From assembly GCF_005144965.1 (NCBI RefSeq), contig NZ_CP039704.1, positions 2,340,001 to 2,404,000 of the forward strand: a stretch of DNA of 64,000 bases. Direction: 5' to 3'. This DNA comes from Hankyongella ginsenosidimutans (GTDB lineage Bacteria > Pseudomonadota > Alphaproteobacteria > Sphingomonadales > Sphingomonadaceae). Numbering within the stretch: position 1 is the stretch's first letter; each line of letters opens with the position of its first letter. Shown one piece after another: positions 52,220 to 61,840 of this stretch. The notes below the pieces were generated by a model, which did not search any database, was not told where the DNA came from, and saw only the letters and a program-made list of their open reading frames with translations. A program made the translations under genes and the position numbers.

Positions 52220-53513
52220 ATGATTACCCAGACCATCGACCGCATTCAGAGCCTGCTCACGTCCGGTGACGTCACCAAGGCCGGACTGGCGCGCGACGCC
52301 GGTCTTCATCCGAACTCGCTGCGCCTTGCCGACCGGCCGGACTGGAACCCGACGGCCGACACGCTGCGCAAGCTGGAAGCCTATCTTTCCGGCTGCGACG
52401 CGACGACCCGGGTGCTCTCGCCCATCGAAGACATCATCGAGGATGCGCGCAACGGCCGCATGGTGATCCTGGTCGACGACGAGGATCGCGAGAATGAGGG
52501 CGATCTGGTGGTGCCGGCCCAGATGGCGACGCCGGAGGTCGTCAACTTCATGGCGCGCTATGGCCGCGGCCTGATCTGCCTGTCGATGACCCGGGAGCGG
52601 GTCGAGGAGCTGAACCTGCCGCTGATGACCCAGCACAACGGCACCCGGCACCAGACCGCGTTCACCGTCTCGATCGAGGCGCGCGACGGCGTGACCACGG
52701 GGATCTCCGCCGCCGATCGCGCCCGCACGATCCAGGTCGCGATCGACCCGGGCAAAGGGCCGGAGCACATCGTGACTCCAGGTCACGTGTTTCCGCTGAT
52801 GGCACGCGATGGCGGCGTGCTGGTGCGCGCCGGCCATACCGAGGCAGCAGTCGATCTCGCCCGGCTGGCCGGCCTGACCCCGGCGGGGGTTATCTGCGAG
52901 ATCATGAACGACGACGGCAGCATGGCGCGTCTCAACGATCTGGTGCCGTTCGCGCGCCGGCACGGCCTGAAGATCGGCTCCATCGCCGATCTGATCGCCT
53001 ATCGTCGCCGCCACGACACGCTGGTGGCAAGCATCGCGCAGGCACCGTTCAAGAGCCGCTTCGGCGGCGACTGGCAGGCGCGCTGCTATGTGAATACGGC
53101 TGAATATGCCGAGCATCTGGCGCTCATCAAAGGCAGGCTGGATGTGTCGAAGCCCGTACTGGTGCGCATGCATGCGATCTCGCTGTTCCCGGATTTCCTG
53201 GGGAAGACGGCCCGCGCTGCGGCCAGTTGCAGGCGGCAATGACCGCGATCGGGGAGGAGGGGTCCGGCGTCATCGTCCTGATCCGGGATACGCGCCCGAC
53301 CCGGCTCAGCCAGTCGCTGGAAGCGCGCAGCGGCGCAACCCCGCAGCGGAGCACGAAACGTTGCGCGATTACGGCATCGGCGCGCAGATTCTGGTCGATC
53401 TTGGCGTCAAAGATATGATTCTATTGACGAACTCTTCCCCGCACACCGTGATCGGGCTGGAGGCATACGGCCTGAACATCGTTGAAGAGCGACGGATTTC
53501 CTATAGGCCTTGA
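52220..53513 (+). CDS. ribB: 3,4-Dihydroxy-2-butanone-4-phosphate synthase with N-terminal HTH-like extension and degenerate GTP cyclohydrolase II domain (RibBX type, two frameshifts)
   Basis: About 432 residues in three parts. Residues 1-65 look like a helix-turn-helix ([20 protein letters not shown], then [14 protein letters not shown]). Residues 72-275 are the RibB catalytic domain ([38 protein letters not shown]). The rest follows GTP cyclohydrolase II but reads [14 protein letters not shown] where active enzymes have the zinc-cysteine motif RxHSECLTGDxFGSxRCDCG, so it should not hydrolyse GTP. RibB fused to an inactive RibA-like domain is known in proteobacteria as RibBX. Breaks lie near 53205 and 53340. 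RibA must be encoded elsewhere. Confidence 0.9.
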
Positions 53514-53531
53514 GGCGAAAAGGATGCACCC

Positions 53532-53981
53532 ATGACGAAAATTCACGCGCTGATCGTCGAAGCGCGCTTCTATGCGGATCTGGCGGATGAGCTGGCGCAA
53601 GGCGCCGCGCAGGCCCTGGACGCTGCCGGCGTCACCTACGACCGGATTGCCGTGCCCGGCGCCTTCGAAATTCCAGCGGCGATCGGCTATGCCGCCGACA
53701 CGGGACATTACGACGGCTTCGTCGCGCTTGGCTGCGTCATCCGCGGCGAGACCACGCACTATGATTATGTCTGCGGCGAGTCCGCGCGCGGCCTGATGAC
53801 CCTGTCGGTCGATCGCGGACTGGCCATCGGCAACGGCATCCTCACCACCGAAAACGGCGAGCAGGCCTGGCGGCGTGCGCGCGTTACGCAGGGCAACAAG
53901 GGCAAGGCGGCCGCCGAGGCCATGCTGCGCATGGTCGAGCTGCAGCGGCACTTTCATGCGCTGGATAGCGACGATGCGTGA
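53532..53981 (+). CDS. ribH: 6,7-Dimethyl-8-ribityllumazine synthase RibH
   Basis: An intact 149-residue enzyme that joins the RibB and RibD products to make lumazine, the RibE substrate. It has [11 protein letters not shown] and [20 protein letters not shown] with the catalytic His, and [16 protein letters not shown]. The C-terminal helix includes [17 protein letters not shown]. It completes the riboflavin set ribD-ribE-ribB-ribH. Its stop overlaps the nusB start by 8 nt. Confidence 0.95.
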   Translation: MTKIHALIVEARFYADLADELAQGAAQALDAAGVTYDRIAVPGAFEIPAAIGYAADTGHYDGFVALGCVIRGETTHYDYVCGESARGLMTLSVDRGLAIGNGILTTENGEQAWRRARVTQGNKGKAAAEAMLRMVELQRHFHALDSDDA

Positions 53982-54451
53982 GGCGGCGGCACGACAGCCA
54001 AAGCCGGTCTCGGCGCGCGGTGCAGCGCGGCTCGCAGCGGTGCAGGCGCTCTATCAGCTGGAGATGACGGACGGCGGGCTGCCGGCGCGTGTTGTTCAGG
54101 AGTTCATCGATCACCGGCTGGGCAGCGACATCGAGGGCGCGCCGCTGGTGAAGGCGGATGCTGCCTACTTCGCCGACGTGTTCGCCGGTGCCGCTTCCCG
54201 GCTGGAGGAAATCGACGGCGTCATCGCGCAGAATCTGGGCGAGGGCTGGACGGTGCCGCGGCTGGACAAGCCCTTGCGGCAGATCCTGCGTGCAGCACTT
54301 TACGAGTTGCTGGCGCGGCTGGACGTTCCCCGCCGTGGTCATCAGCGAATATGTCGAGGTGGCGCGCGGTTTCTATGAGGACGGCCCGGAGGTCGGCTTC
54401 GTCAACGGCCTGCTGGATCGCGCCGCGCGCGGTCTCGGCCGCTTGGGTTGA
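53974..54451 (+). CDS. nusB: Transcription antitermination factor NusB (one frameshift)
   Basis: NusB pairs with NusE at boxA to stop premature termination on rRNA operons. It has [40 protein letters not shown] and [20 protein letters not shown]. The C-terminus after repair is [20 protein letters not shown] then [12 protein letters not shown]. About 159 residues. The frame breaks near 54330. It has the conserved place after ribH and overlaps thiL (TTGA). Confidence 0.94.
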
Positions 54452-55436
54452 GCTTGCGCGAGTTCGATCTGATCGAGACCCTGCTTCGGCCACTGGCCGG
54501 GGACCCCGCCGCCCGCGGCCTGCTTTCGGATGCCGCCGTGCTCGCCGCCGAGGGTGCGGACATGGCGCTCACCAAGGACATGATGGCCGAGGGCGTCCAC
54601 TTCCTGCCGGACGATCCGCCGGCGAGCATCGGCTGGCGACTGGTGGCCGTCAATGCCTCCGATCTGGCGGCGACCGGGGCCGTGCCGCGCGCCTGTCTGC
54701 TTGGGCTGGGGCTGGGCAGGGGCGCACCCATGCATGGGTCGAGCAGTTTGTCGTCGGTTTGCAGCGCGCCTGCCTGGCGTTCGGCCTGCCGCTCATCGGC
54801 GGCGACACCATCTGTCCGGGTGAGACGACCGTGCTGTCGCTGACCGCCATCGGCTACAGCGGCGCAGGCCGCGCTCTGGCGCGGACCGGCGCGCAGCCCG
54901 GCGACAGGCTCTGGGTCTCCGGCACCATCGGCGACGCCGGTGCCGGGCTGGCGCTGGCGCGCACGCAGGCGCAGGGTGATGCGGCGATCTTTCTGCGCGA
55001 CCGCTACTGGTGGCCGCAGCCGCGCCTGGCGCTGGGTCTGGCTCTGCGCGATCTGGCGAGTGCTGCGGCCGACATATCCGATGGGCTGCTGGCGGATGTC
55101 GGGCACATCGCCGCAGCCAGCGGCGTCGCGATCGATATCGATGCGATGGCGATCCCATTGTCGCCGGCTTATGTGGCGCACTGCGGCGAGGACCTGGCGC
55201 AGCGGGCCACAGCGGCAACCGCCGGTGACGACTACGAACTGGCGTTCACGGCACCGCCGCATGCGGCGACCGCGATCTTAGCACTTTCCCAACGTCTTGG
55301 CCTTATGCTCACCTGCATCGGCCGGGTGGCTGCGGGTCAGGGCGCAAGACTGCTCGACTCCAAGGGCCCCGTGCCGGCCCCGCAGGCAGGATTTGAGCAT
55401 CACTATGTCGAAAGCGCCGGAAAAGGCGAAGACTGA
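54448..55436 (+). CDS. thiL: Thiamine-monophosphate kinase ThiL (one frameshift)
   Basis: ThiL phosphorylates thiamine monophosphate to the cofactor thiamine diphosphate. It has TKDMMAEGVHFLPDDPPASI, VNASDLAATGAVPRACLLGL, IGGDTICPGETTVLSLTAIG and DISDGLLADVGHIA. The first metal motif reads LLSDAAVLA where many relatives have GDDAAV. About 330 residues. The frame breaks near 54720. The TTG at 54448 overlaps the nusB stop; TTG 54454 is an alternative. The 3' end overlaps the next gene by 32 nt. Confidence 0.93.
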
Positions 55437-55955
55437 AGCCGCAGCGCCAGAAGGCACGCCACCCAAGAAAAGCCGCCCATCGTGCCGATCCTGCTACTGG
55501 CTGGCGGACTTGCGCTCGGCGGCGGCGGCGCGACGGCATATTTTATGTTTCTGGCGCCAAAGCCCGCAGCCGCACCCGACGCAGCACATGCCGAGGCCGA
55601 AGAAAAGGCGGAAAAGAAGGGCGGCCATGGCGAGGAGTCAACCGAGCCGGTGTTTGTCGAGCTGGAACGCCTGACCGTGCCGCTGGTGGACGAGCGGGGC
55701 AAGCTCTCGACTTATGTGACCATGGAAGTCTCGCTGGAGGTCGAGAACGGCAAGGACGGCTTTGTGAAAGGCCGGCTGCCGATTGTGCGCGCCGCCGTCA
55801 ACGAAGGGTTCTCGACCGCCAAACTGGCGCTTGCCGGCCAGCCGCGCCAGATCGATTTCGCCAAGGCGGAGCGCTTGCTGGCTGAAATCGCCAACAAGGC
55901 GCTGGAGTCGGATGCCGTGCTTTCGGCGCACATTATCGCGGCAATGCCGATCTGA
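55405..55955 (+). CDS. FliL-like single-pass membrane protein (one frameshift)
   Basis: A protein of about 183 residues. A charged N-terminus (KAPEKAKTEAAAPEG), one membrane helix (about 26-48, VPILLLAGGLALGGGGATAY) and an acidic linker (AHAEAEEKAEKK) precede a soluble domain with FVELERLTVPLVDERGKLST, then YVTMEVSLEVENGKDGFVKG and LPIVRAAVNEGFSTAKLA. This order matches FliL, which supports the flagellar motor at the stator. The frame breaks near 55478 at the start of the helix. It begins inside the end of thiL. No other flagellar gene is adjacent, so a FliL paralogue with another role is possible. Confidence 0.65.
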
Positions 55956-56133
55956 TCCAAGAAAGCGGGCATGCGGCGCGTATTCCCGCATTGCATCTTG
56001 ATTTTTCCCAACGCAAGCTGGGCATAAGGGCATGCGCGCCGGGAGGCCATGCGCATAAGCCGGGCGCAATGTGCGCACCGGCGGCATGGTGGCCGCGATG
56101 CCCGATGGCACTGGGGAGTTATCGGGAGGTTTC

Positions 56134-58236
56134 ATGGAGAGCATGATTTGGGCGAGTGTCGTCTGCGGCGCACTTGCGGTACTGTACGGCCTTGTGACGC
56201 GCAGCAGCGTCCTGGCCGCGCCTACGGGCAACGAGACCATGCGGACGATCGCCGCCGCAATCGAGGAAGGCGCGCGCGCCTATCTCAGCCGGCAATACAG
56301 CACAATCGCCGTCGTCGGCGTGGCGATGAGCATTATCATTCTGCTGTTTCTCGGCGTCTATCCGGCGATCGGTTTCATCATCGGCGCGGTGCTCTCCGGC
56401 GCCACCGGCTTCATCGGCATGAACATCTCGGTCAAGGCCAATGTGCGCACGGCGGAAGCCGCGCGCGGCGGGCTGCAGGCCGGGTTGACGCTGGCGTTCA
56501 AGTCCGGCGCGATCACCGGCATGCTGGTTGCCGGGCTCGCGTTACTGGCGATTGCCGGCTATTTCGCCATTCTGACAATCGGGCTCAAGCTGGCGCCGAA
56601 CGATCGCACCGTCGTTGACGCGCTGGTAGCACTTGGCTTCGGCGCTTCGCTGATCTCGATCTTCGCGCGTCTGGGCGGCGGCATCTTCACCAAGGCGGCG
56701 GACGTCGGCGCGGATCTCGTCGGCAAGGTGGAGGCCGGCATCCCGGAGGACGACCCCGCAATCCCGCAGTGATCGCCGATAATGTCGGCGACAATGTCGG
56801 TGACTGCGCCGGCATGGCCGCGGACCTGTTCGAGACCTATGTGGTCACTGTTGGTGCGACCATGGTGCTCTCCGCTCTGCTGTTCGCGAGCGGGCAGGAC
56901 CCGGCGCTGCTGGCGAAGCTGATGGCGCTGCCGCTCGTGATGGGGGCGTATGCATCGTCGCCTCGATTGCCGGCACGTTCTTCGCGCGGCTCGGCGGTTC
57001 GCAGAACATCATGGGGCACTCTACAAAGCCTTTGCCGTCACGGGCATCCTGTCGGTCGGCCTGCTGTACGGTGCCATCGAATTCGGTCTTGGCATTGCTA
57101 CGAGCCTGACCGCAGGCGGATCGACCTTCACCGGCATGAGCCTTTATCTGTGCGGCCTGGTGGGCCTGGCCGTGACCGGCTTGATCGTCTGGATCACGGA
57201 ATACTACACCAGCACCGAATTCCGTCCCGTTCGCTCGATCGCCAAGGCGTCCGAGACCGGGCACGGCACCAACATCATTCAGGGCCTGGCGATCAGCCTT
57301 GAAGCAACCGCGCTGCCGACGCTGGTGATCTGCGCGGGCATCATCATCGCCTATCTGCTGGCCGGGCTGATCGGCATCGCCTTCGCGGCAACCGCCATGC
57401 TGGCGCTTGCAGGCATGGTCGTGGCGCTGGACGCCTACGGCCCGGTGACGGACAATGCAGGCGGCATCGCCGAGATGGCGGGGCTCGACAAAAGCGTGCG
57501 GGTTTACACCGACGCGCTGGATGCCGTTGGCAACACCACCAAGGCGGTGACCAAGGGCTATGCCATCGGTTCGGCAGGGCTTGCTTCCCTGGTGCTGTTC
57601 GGCGCCTATACCGCTGACCTTAAGGCCTATTTCCCGGATCTGGCGGTCGATTTCTCGCTCGCCAATCCCTACGTGGTGGTCGGCCTTCTGCTGGGAGCGC
57701 TGCTGCCCTATCTGTTCGGCGCATTCGGGATGACAGCGGTCGGCCGTGCCGCCGGGGCTGTCGTCGAGGAGGTGCGCGCGCAGTTCCGGGACAATCCGGG
57801 CATCATGAATGGCACTTCGAAGCCGAATTATGCCCGCACGGTTGATCTGGTGACCAAGGCGGCAATTCGCGAGATGATCGTGCCGTCGCTGCTGCCGGTG
57901 CTGGCGCCGATCGTCGTCTACTTCGTCATCAGCGCCATTGCCGGCCAGGCGAACGGCTTTGCGGCGCTTGGCGCGCTGCTGCTGGGTGTGATCGTCGGCG
58001 GTCTGGCCGTCGCGCTCTCGATGACCTCGGGTGGCGGCGCCTGGGACAACGCCAAGAAATACATCGAGGAAGGTCATCACGGCGGCAAGGGGTCGGAGGC
58101 GCACAAGGCAGCCGTCACCGGCGATACGGTGGGCGATCCGTACAAGGATACGGCCGGCCCGGCGATCAACCCGATGATCAAGATCGCCAACATCGTCGCG
58201 CTGCTGCTGCTGGCGGCGCTGGCGGCGCGGCACTAA
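56134..58236 (+). CDS. hppA: Membrane-bound proton-pumping pyrophosphatase HppA, K+-independent (three frameshifts)
   Basis: HppA pumps protons across the inner membrane using pyrophosphate. About 703 residues with some 16 membrane segments. The substrate and metal site reads [20 protein letters not shown]-like after repair, then [12 protein letters not shown]. The residue that decides cation need is Lys in [17 protein letters not shown] (near residue 469); K+-dependent enzymes have Ala there. This predicts the K+-independent H+ pump known from Rhodospirillum rubrum. Breaks lie near 56765, 56945 and 57015. GGGAGGT precedes ATG 56134. A terminator follows the stop. Confidence 0.95.
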
Positions 58237-58248
58237 GGGCGCTTGGCG

Positions 58249-58284
58249 GGCGGACTCGCGTCGTCGACTCCGCCTGCATTTTTT
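58249..58284 (+). terminator. Intrinsic terminator after hppA
   Basis: GGCGGACTCG (58249-58258) pairs with CGACTCCGCC (58265-58274) with one mismatch, followed after four bases by TTTTTT. It lies 13 nt beyond the hppA stop and 30 nt before the next gene, so hppA is probably transcribed alone. Confidence 0.6.
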
Positions 58285-58313
58285 ATACCGCGTTAATGTC
58301 GCCATGCTAGCCC

Positions 58314-60270
58314 ATGCCCATGGTGCGAAGCGACAACAGGAAAGCGTTGCTTGAGGCTGTGCGGGAACGCTACGGCAATCAGCCGATCGTGCGGCAGGCG
58401 CTACTGCCCATCCTGTGCCTGCTGTTTTGCGTTACGATCCTGCTCGCGTTCGGTGCTTTCAAGGTCGAGCGGCGCGACCAGCTATCAGAAGTCGTCAAAT
58501 CGCTGCGGGCGTTCAACGAGGAGCAGGTTCGCAAGAACAACGCGCGGTTCAACGCGATCGCGACCCTGCATCGCAAGGCGACCGATCTGTTCAATCTCAG
58601 CCTCAGCCATGTCGACGGCCAAGAGCTTCAGTCGCAGTTCGATACGCTGTTCCCGGAGTTCGGGGACGGCACCCGGCGCAGCAGTCCGGGGCTCTACGAG
58701 GGGACCGCCGACACCCGTGGCGGCGTAACCTACGGCATCGGCGCGTTTCTTGGCGGCGCGAATGCGATGACGCTGGAAGACAAGCGGCAGATCCTCGCCG
58801 CCTATCAGGTGGTGCGCTCGCTGCGCTCCCTCGATGGCGGTTTCAAGAGCTTTTTCTATTTCACGCCCACCAACCGGCTGGTGGTGTTTGCGCCGTCCCG
58901 CCATGATCGGCTGATGTTCTACCGGCGGCAGGCCCCTGCGAATTTCGATTTCCGCAGGGAAGAGTTCGTCTCGATCACAACGCCGGAAAATAATTCCTCG
59001 CGGCGGATGCGCTGCACCGGGCTGCAACGCATCATATACGATCGCACCGGCCAGACCTGGACCACCGGCTGCATGACGCCGGTCGACGTCAAAGGCAAAC
59101 ATGTCGGCGCCTGGGGCAACAGCATCATGCTGCGTGACATCGTCGAGGACATGCGGGACAGCGCGCCGCCCCATGCCATCTGGGCGCTGGTTTCCGCCGA
59201 CGGGCCTGATTTTCCATTCCGAATATGCAGGCGAGAACAGTCTGGGGCCGGAAACCGACCTCGATCTCGCGACCACGCGGGACCCCAAACTCAAGGCGCT
59301 CTGGGGTGCCGTGCAAACCCTGTCGGCGACTCCCAAGACGGTCATGCGTAACGACGCCCTGAAGCGTTTCATCACGGTCGACAAACTGGATCAGAATGGC
59401 TGGTACTCGGTGACCATGTACCCCACCATGCTGGTGGACGCCCAGGCATACCGCACAGCGCTTCTGGTGCTGACCGCAGGGTTCATGCTGATTGCCCTGC
59501 AGGCCGTTGCCGTTCATGGCCTGCTCAATCGCCTCATCAGCAGGCCGCTGACCAAATTCACGTCGGGTGCCCAGAAACTGGCCAAGTCACTGTCGGGCGA
59601 GCAGCCGGACATCCTCGACTTCAAGCTGCCGACCCACCGGCGCGACGAGATCGGCCAGATGGCGCGCGCTTTCGACGATATGGCGGCGCGTATCTGGGAA
59701 ACCCAGAACATACTTGAAGAAAGGGTGCGCGAGCGTACGCGCGAGCTCGACAGCGCCAACAAGACTCTTCGCCACCTGGCGGTCACCGATCCGATGACCG
59801 GCCTGTGCAACCGGCGGGAATTCATGCGCTGCCTCGAAATCGCGCTTGATGAGGCGGCAATGAGCGGCCGCCCAATCCTGCTCGCCATGTTCGACATCGA
59901 CCATTTCAAGCGCATCAACGATACCTACGGTCATGGCGTCGGCGATGAGGTGATCGTCGGTGTCGGCCGCGCCCTTGTCGCCGCCTGTCGCGCCAGCGAT
60001 ATCTGCGGACGCCTTGGTGGCGAGGAATTCGCGCTGGTGCTACCCGGCATCGAGATCGAGGATGGGCAGCGCGTTCTTGAGCGCATGCGCGAGGCCATCG
60101 CCGCCAAGCCGATCATTACCGGCTCCGGCCAGCCGATCCCGGTCACGGTCAGCGGCGGATTGGCGCTGTGGACCCTGGGAGAGACGGTCAAGGACTTCAT
60201 GAGCCGCACCGACAGTGCGCTTTATGCCGCCAAGCACGCCGGGCGAAATTGCCTGCGGCTGGCAGCCTGA
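58314..60270 (+). CDS. Membrane-bound diguanylate cyclase (one frameshift)
   Basis: About 652 residues. TM1 (about 28-48, ALLPILCLLFCVTILLAFGA), a large periplasmic sensor of the Cache type (about 50-385, FNAIATLHRKATDLFNLSLS, FFYFTPTNRLVVFAP), TM2 (AYRTALLVLTAGFMLIALQA), HAMP (about 405-460) and a GGDEF domain with FDIDHFKRINDTYGHGVGDE and the active GGEEF near residue 567. RASD five residues before GGEEF is an intact RxxD inhibitory site, so product feedback by c-di-GMP is expected. The frame breaks near 59207 in the sensor. A second ATG six bases in is an alternative start. It could tune the motile-to-sessile switch of the flagellar genes here. Confidence 0.92.
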
Positions 60271-60327
60271 CCCTTAGAGCCTGATGACTTTAGGTTGGCC
60301 CACACGCCATCGCACGGTTGTACACGC

Positions 60328-60392
60328 GCCGCTCCCCTGAGCTGGACGAAGGGCTGAGCGGCTCGTGGTTCGTCCAAGCTCACCACGAGCGG
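60328..60392. repeat. 65-nt intergenic repeat, copy 3 (inverted)
   Basis: Reverse complement of the unit at 47571 and 49903, with a few changes (GTCCAAGCTCACC against GTCAAGCTCACC). It lies 58 nt after the diguanylate cyclase stop, in a 534-nt gap (60271-60804) filled with repeats and holding no gene. Confidence 0.7.
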
Positions 60393-60423
60393 ACTTTACA
60401 GCCTGCTCCGTGAAGATCGGAAT

Positions 60424-60455
60424 GGCGATCCCATCCAATGTCATCAGACTCTAGC
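60424..60455. repeat. Copy of the 11309-11342 repeat (inverted)
   Basis: GGCGATCCCATCCAATGTCA followed by TCAGACTCT is the reverse complement of the AGAGCCTGACGACATT-GATGGGATCGCC sequence at 11312-11340, with about three mismatches. It abuts the MITE-like element on its left side. Confidence 0.6.
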
Positions 60456-60629
60456 AGGCTGCTGAAAAGTGATTTCCTGCACTCCAAACGCACAGCCGTC
60501 ACCCCGGCGCAGGCCGGGGTCCATGGCCAACACCTTATATTCGTTGTATATATATGCTCCCATGGATTCCGGCCTTCGCCGGAATGACGAAATGGAGCTG
60601 TATAATTCCACTTTTAAGCAGCCTGCTAG
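60451..60629. mobile_element. MITE-like element with 21-bp terminal inverted repeats
   Basis: CTAGCAGGCTGCTGAAAAGT plus G (60451-60471) and its inverted match CACTTTTAAGCAGCCTGCTA plus G (60609-60629) agree at 20 of 21 positions and bound a 179-bp unit with no coding capacity. Inside lies another repeat (60496-60594). A small non-autonomous element mobilised in trans is the simple reading. No matching transposase is in the window. A CTAG palindrome marks both ends, so target duplication cannot be separated from the repeat itself. Confidence 0.6.
60496..60594. repeat. REP-like pair nested in the MITE-like element
   Basis: GTCACCCCGGCGCAGGCCGG (60497-60516) forms a hairpin, and CCATGGATTCCGGCCTTCGC (from about 60561) plus CGGAATGACG forms a second one facing it, with CCATGG at both inner edges. 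An AT-rich spacer (TATATTCGTTGTATATATAT) separates them. This is the common proteobacterial GTCATTCCGG-type intergenic repeat. Confidence 0.6.
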
Positions 60630-60648
60630 AGCCTTTCCGACTGAGATT

Positions 60649-60774
60649 GAGGCACTTGTGTTAGAGCGGTTTCCAGTCAGATGGCATCATCTGACGATTA
60701 AGAAATCGCGGCAAAACAAAAGCATAGAGCGGTCAATCTGATTCCATCAGATCGAAAACCACTCTAAGTGCCTC
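60649..60774. repeat. 126-bp composite inverted repeat
   Basis: The outer arms GAGGCACTT (60649-60657) and AAGTGCCTC (60766-60774) pair, then TAGAGCGGTTT pairs imperfectly with AAAACCACTCTA further in. Small hairpins CAGATGGCATCATCTG and CTGATTCCATCAG sit near each inner edge. It lies 30 nt from the ilvE stop and may also end ilvE transcription. Confidence 0.55.
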
Positions 60775-60804
60775 AAGCGAAAGCGATAAGGAAGGGTCTA
60801 ATTG

Positions 60805-61688
60805 TCAGGCGTTCGGCAGCCTGCCGACGACGATGTCCTGATAGTCCTGCATCAATTGCAGCGTGAGGGCGCCGACCTCGAAGTTGTACGGCCCGATCTC
60901 GCGCAGCGGCGTCACTTCCGCTGCCGTACCGGTCAGGAACGCCTGCTCGAAGCTTTCCATCTCCTCGGGCCAGATTGCGCGTTCGTGGATCGTGACGCCG
61001 CGGCGGCGCGCCAGATCCATGACCGTCCGCCGGGTGATGCCATCGAGGAAGCAGTCCGGCGTCGGCGTATGCAGCGCACCGTCGCGGATGAAGAAGATAT
61101 TGGCACCGGTGGCTTCTGCCACCTGGCCGCGCCAGTCCATCATCAGCGCGTCATTAAAGCCGCGGTTTTCGGCTTCGTGCTTGGCCATGGTGCAGATCAT
61201 GTAGAGGCCGGCAGCCTTGGCTTTGGTCGGGGCGGTATAGGGGCAGGGCGCCGCCAGGGCGAGATCATCAGGCGCAGGCCCTTCTTCTTGGCGTCCTCGC
61301 CGAAATAGGCCGGCCACTGCCAGACTGCGATCGCCAGATGGATCCTGGTTTTCTGGGCAGCGACACCCATCTGCTCAGAACCGCGCCAGACCACCGGTCG
61401 CATGTAACAGTCGGCCAGGGCATTGGCTTTCAGGGTTTCCCGGCAGGCATCGTCGATTTGCGAGACGGTCCAGGGCAGGTCCATGCCGAGAATCCGCGCC
61501 GACATCGCCAGCCGCTCGCTGTGCTCGGTCAGTTTGAACACCTGGCCGGCATAGGCGCGCTGGCCCTCGAAGACGCTGGAGGCATAATGCAGCGCATGGG
61601 TGAGAACATGGACGTTGGCGTCCCGGTGCGGCACGAGCGCGCCGTCGAACCAGATATAGCCATCGCGATCGTGATAAGGCCGGTCCAT
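60805..61688 (-). CDS. ilvE: Branched-chain amino acid aminotransferase IlvE (one frameshift)
   Basis: A fold-type IV PLP enzyme for the last step of Val, Leu and Ile synthesis (and their breakdown). It has DGYIWFDGALVPHRDANVHV, VLTHALHYASSVFEGQRAY, YMRPVVWRGSEQMGV, the PLP lysine in PTKAKAAGLYMICTMAKHEA, and ALMMDWRGQVAEATGANIFF. About 295 residues. The frame breaks near 61255. ATG 61688 matches the usual start; a longer in-frame reading to 61739 adds non-conserved sequence. A MarR regulator is divergently transcribed from the same gap. Confidence 0.93.
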
Positions 61689-61840
61689 AACCGTCTCCCC
61701 ATGAGCCTGCTCGGGCTCAGTCCAAAGTATCGAGACCATTGTCGCATTTCAGGCCAGAATGGTCTGAAACAGAGGCAGGTTTGGCATTATCTTGAAATAA
61801 TAATGCTTGCCACGCCTAACAGGGTGGGATATGCGTCAAC

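Noticed and set aside
56845-58305. A 486-codon minus-strand frame opposite hppA
   Set aside because: It lies opposite the pyrophosphatase membrane segments and has typical shadow composition (His, Arg, Gln-rich).
60271-60804. CRISPR array or small gene in the repeat-rich gap
   Set aside because: The repeats are unlike each other, lack regular spacers and are palindromic intergenic elements. No open frame has a ribosome-binding site or family match.
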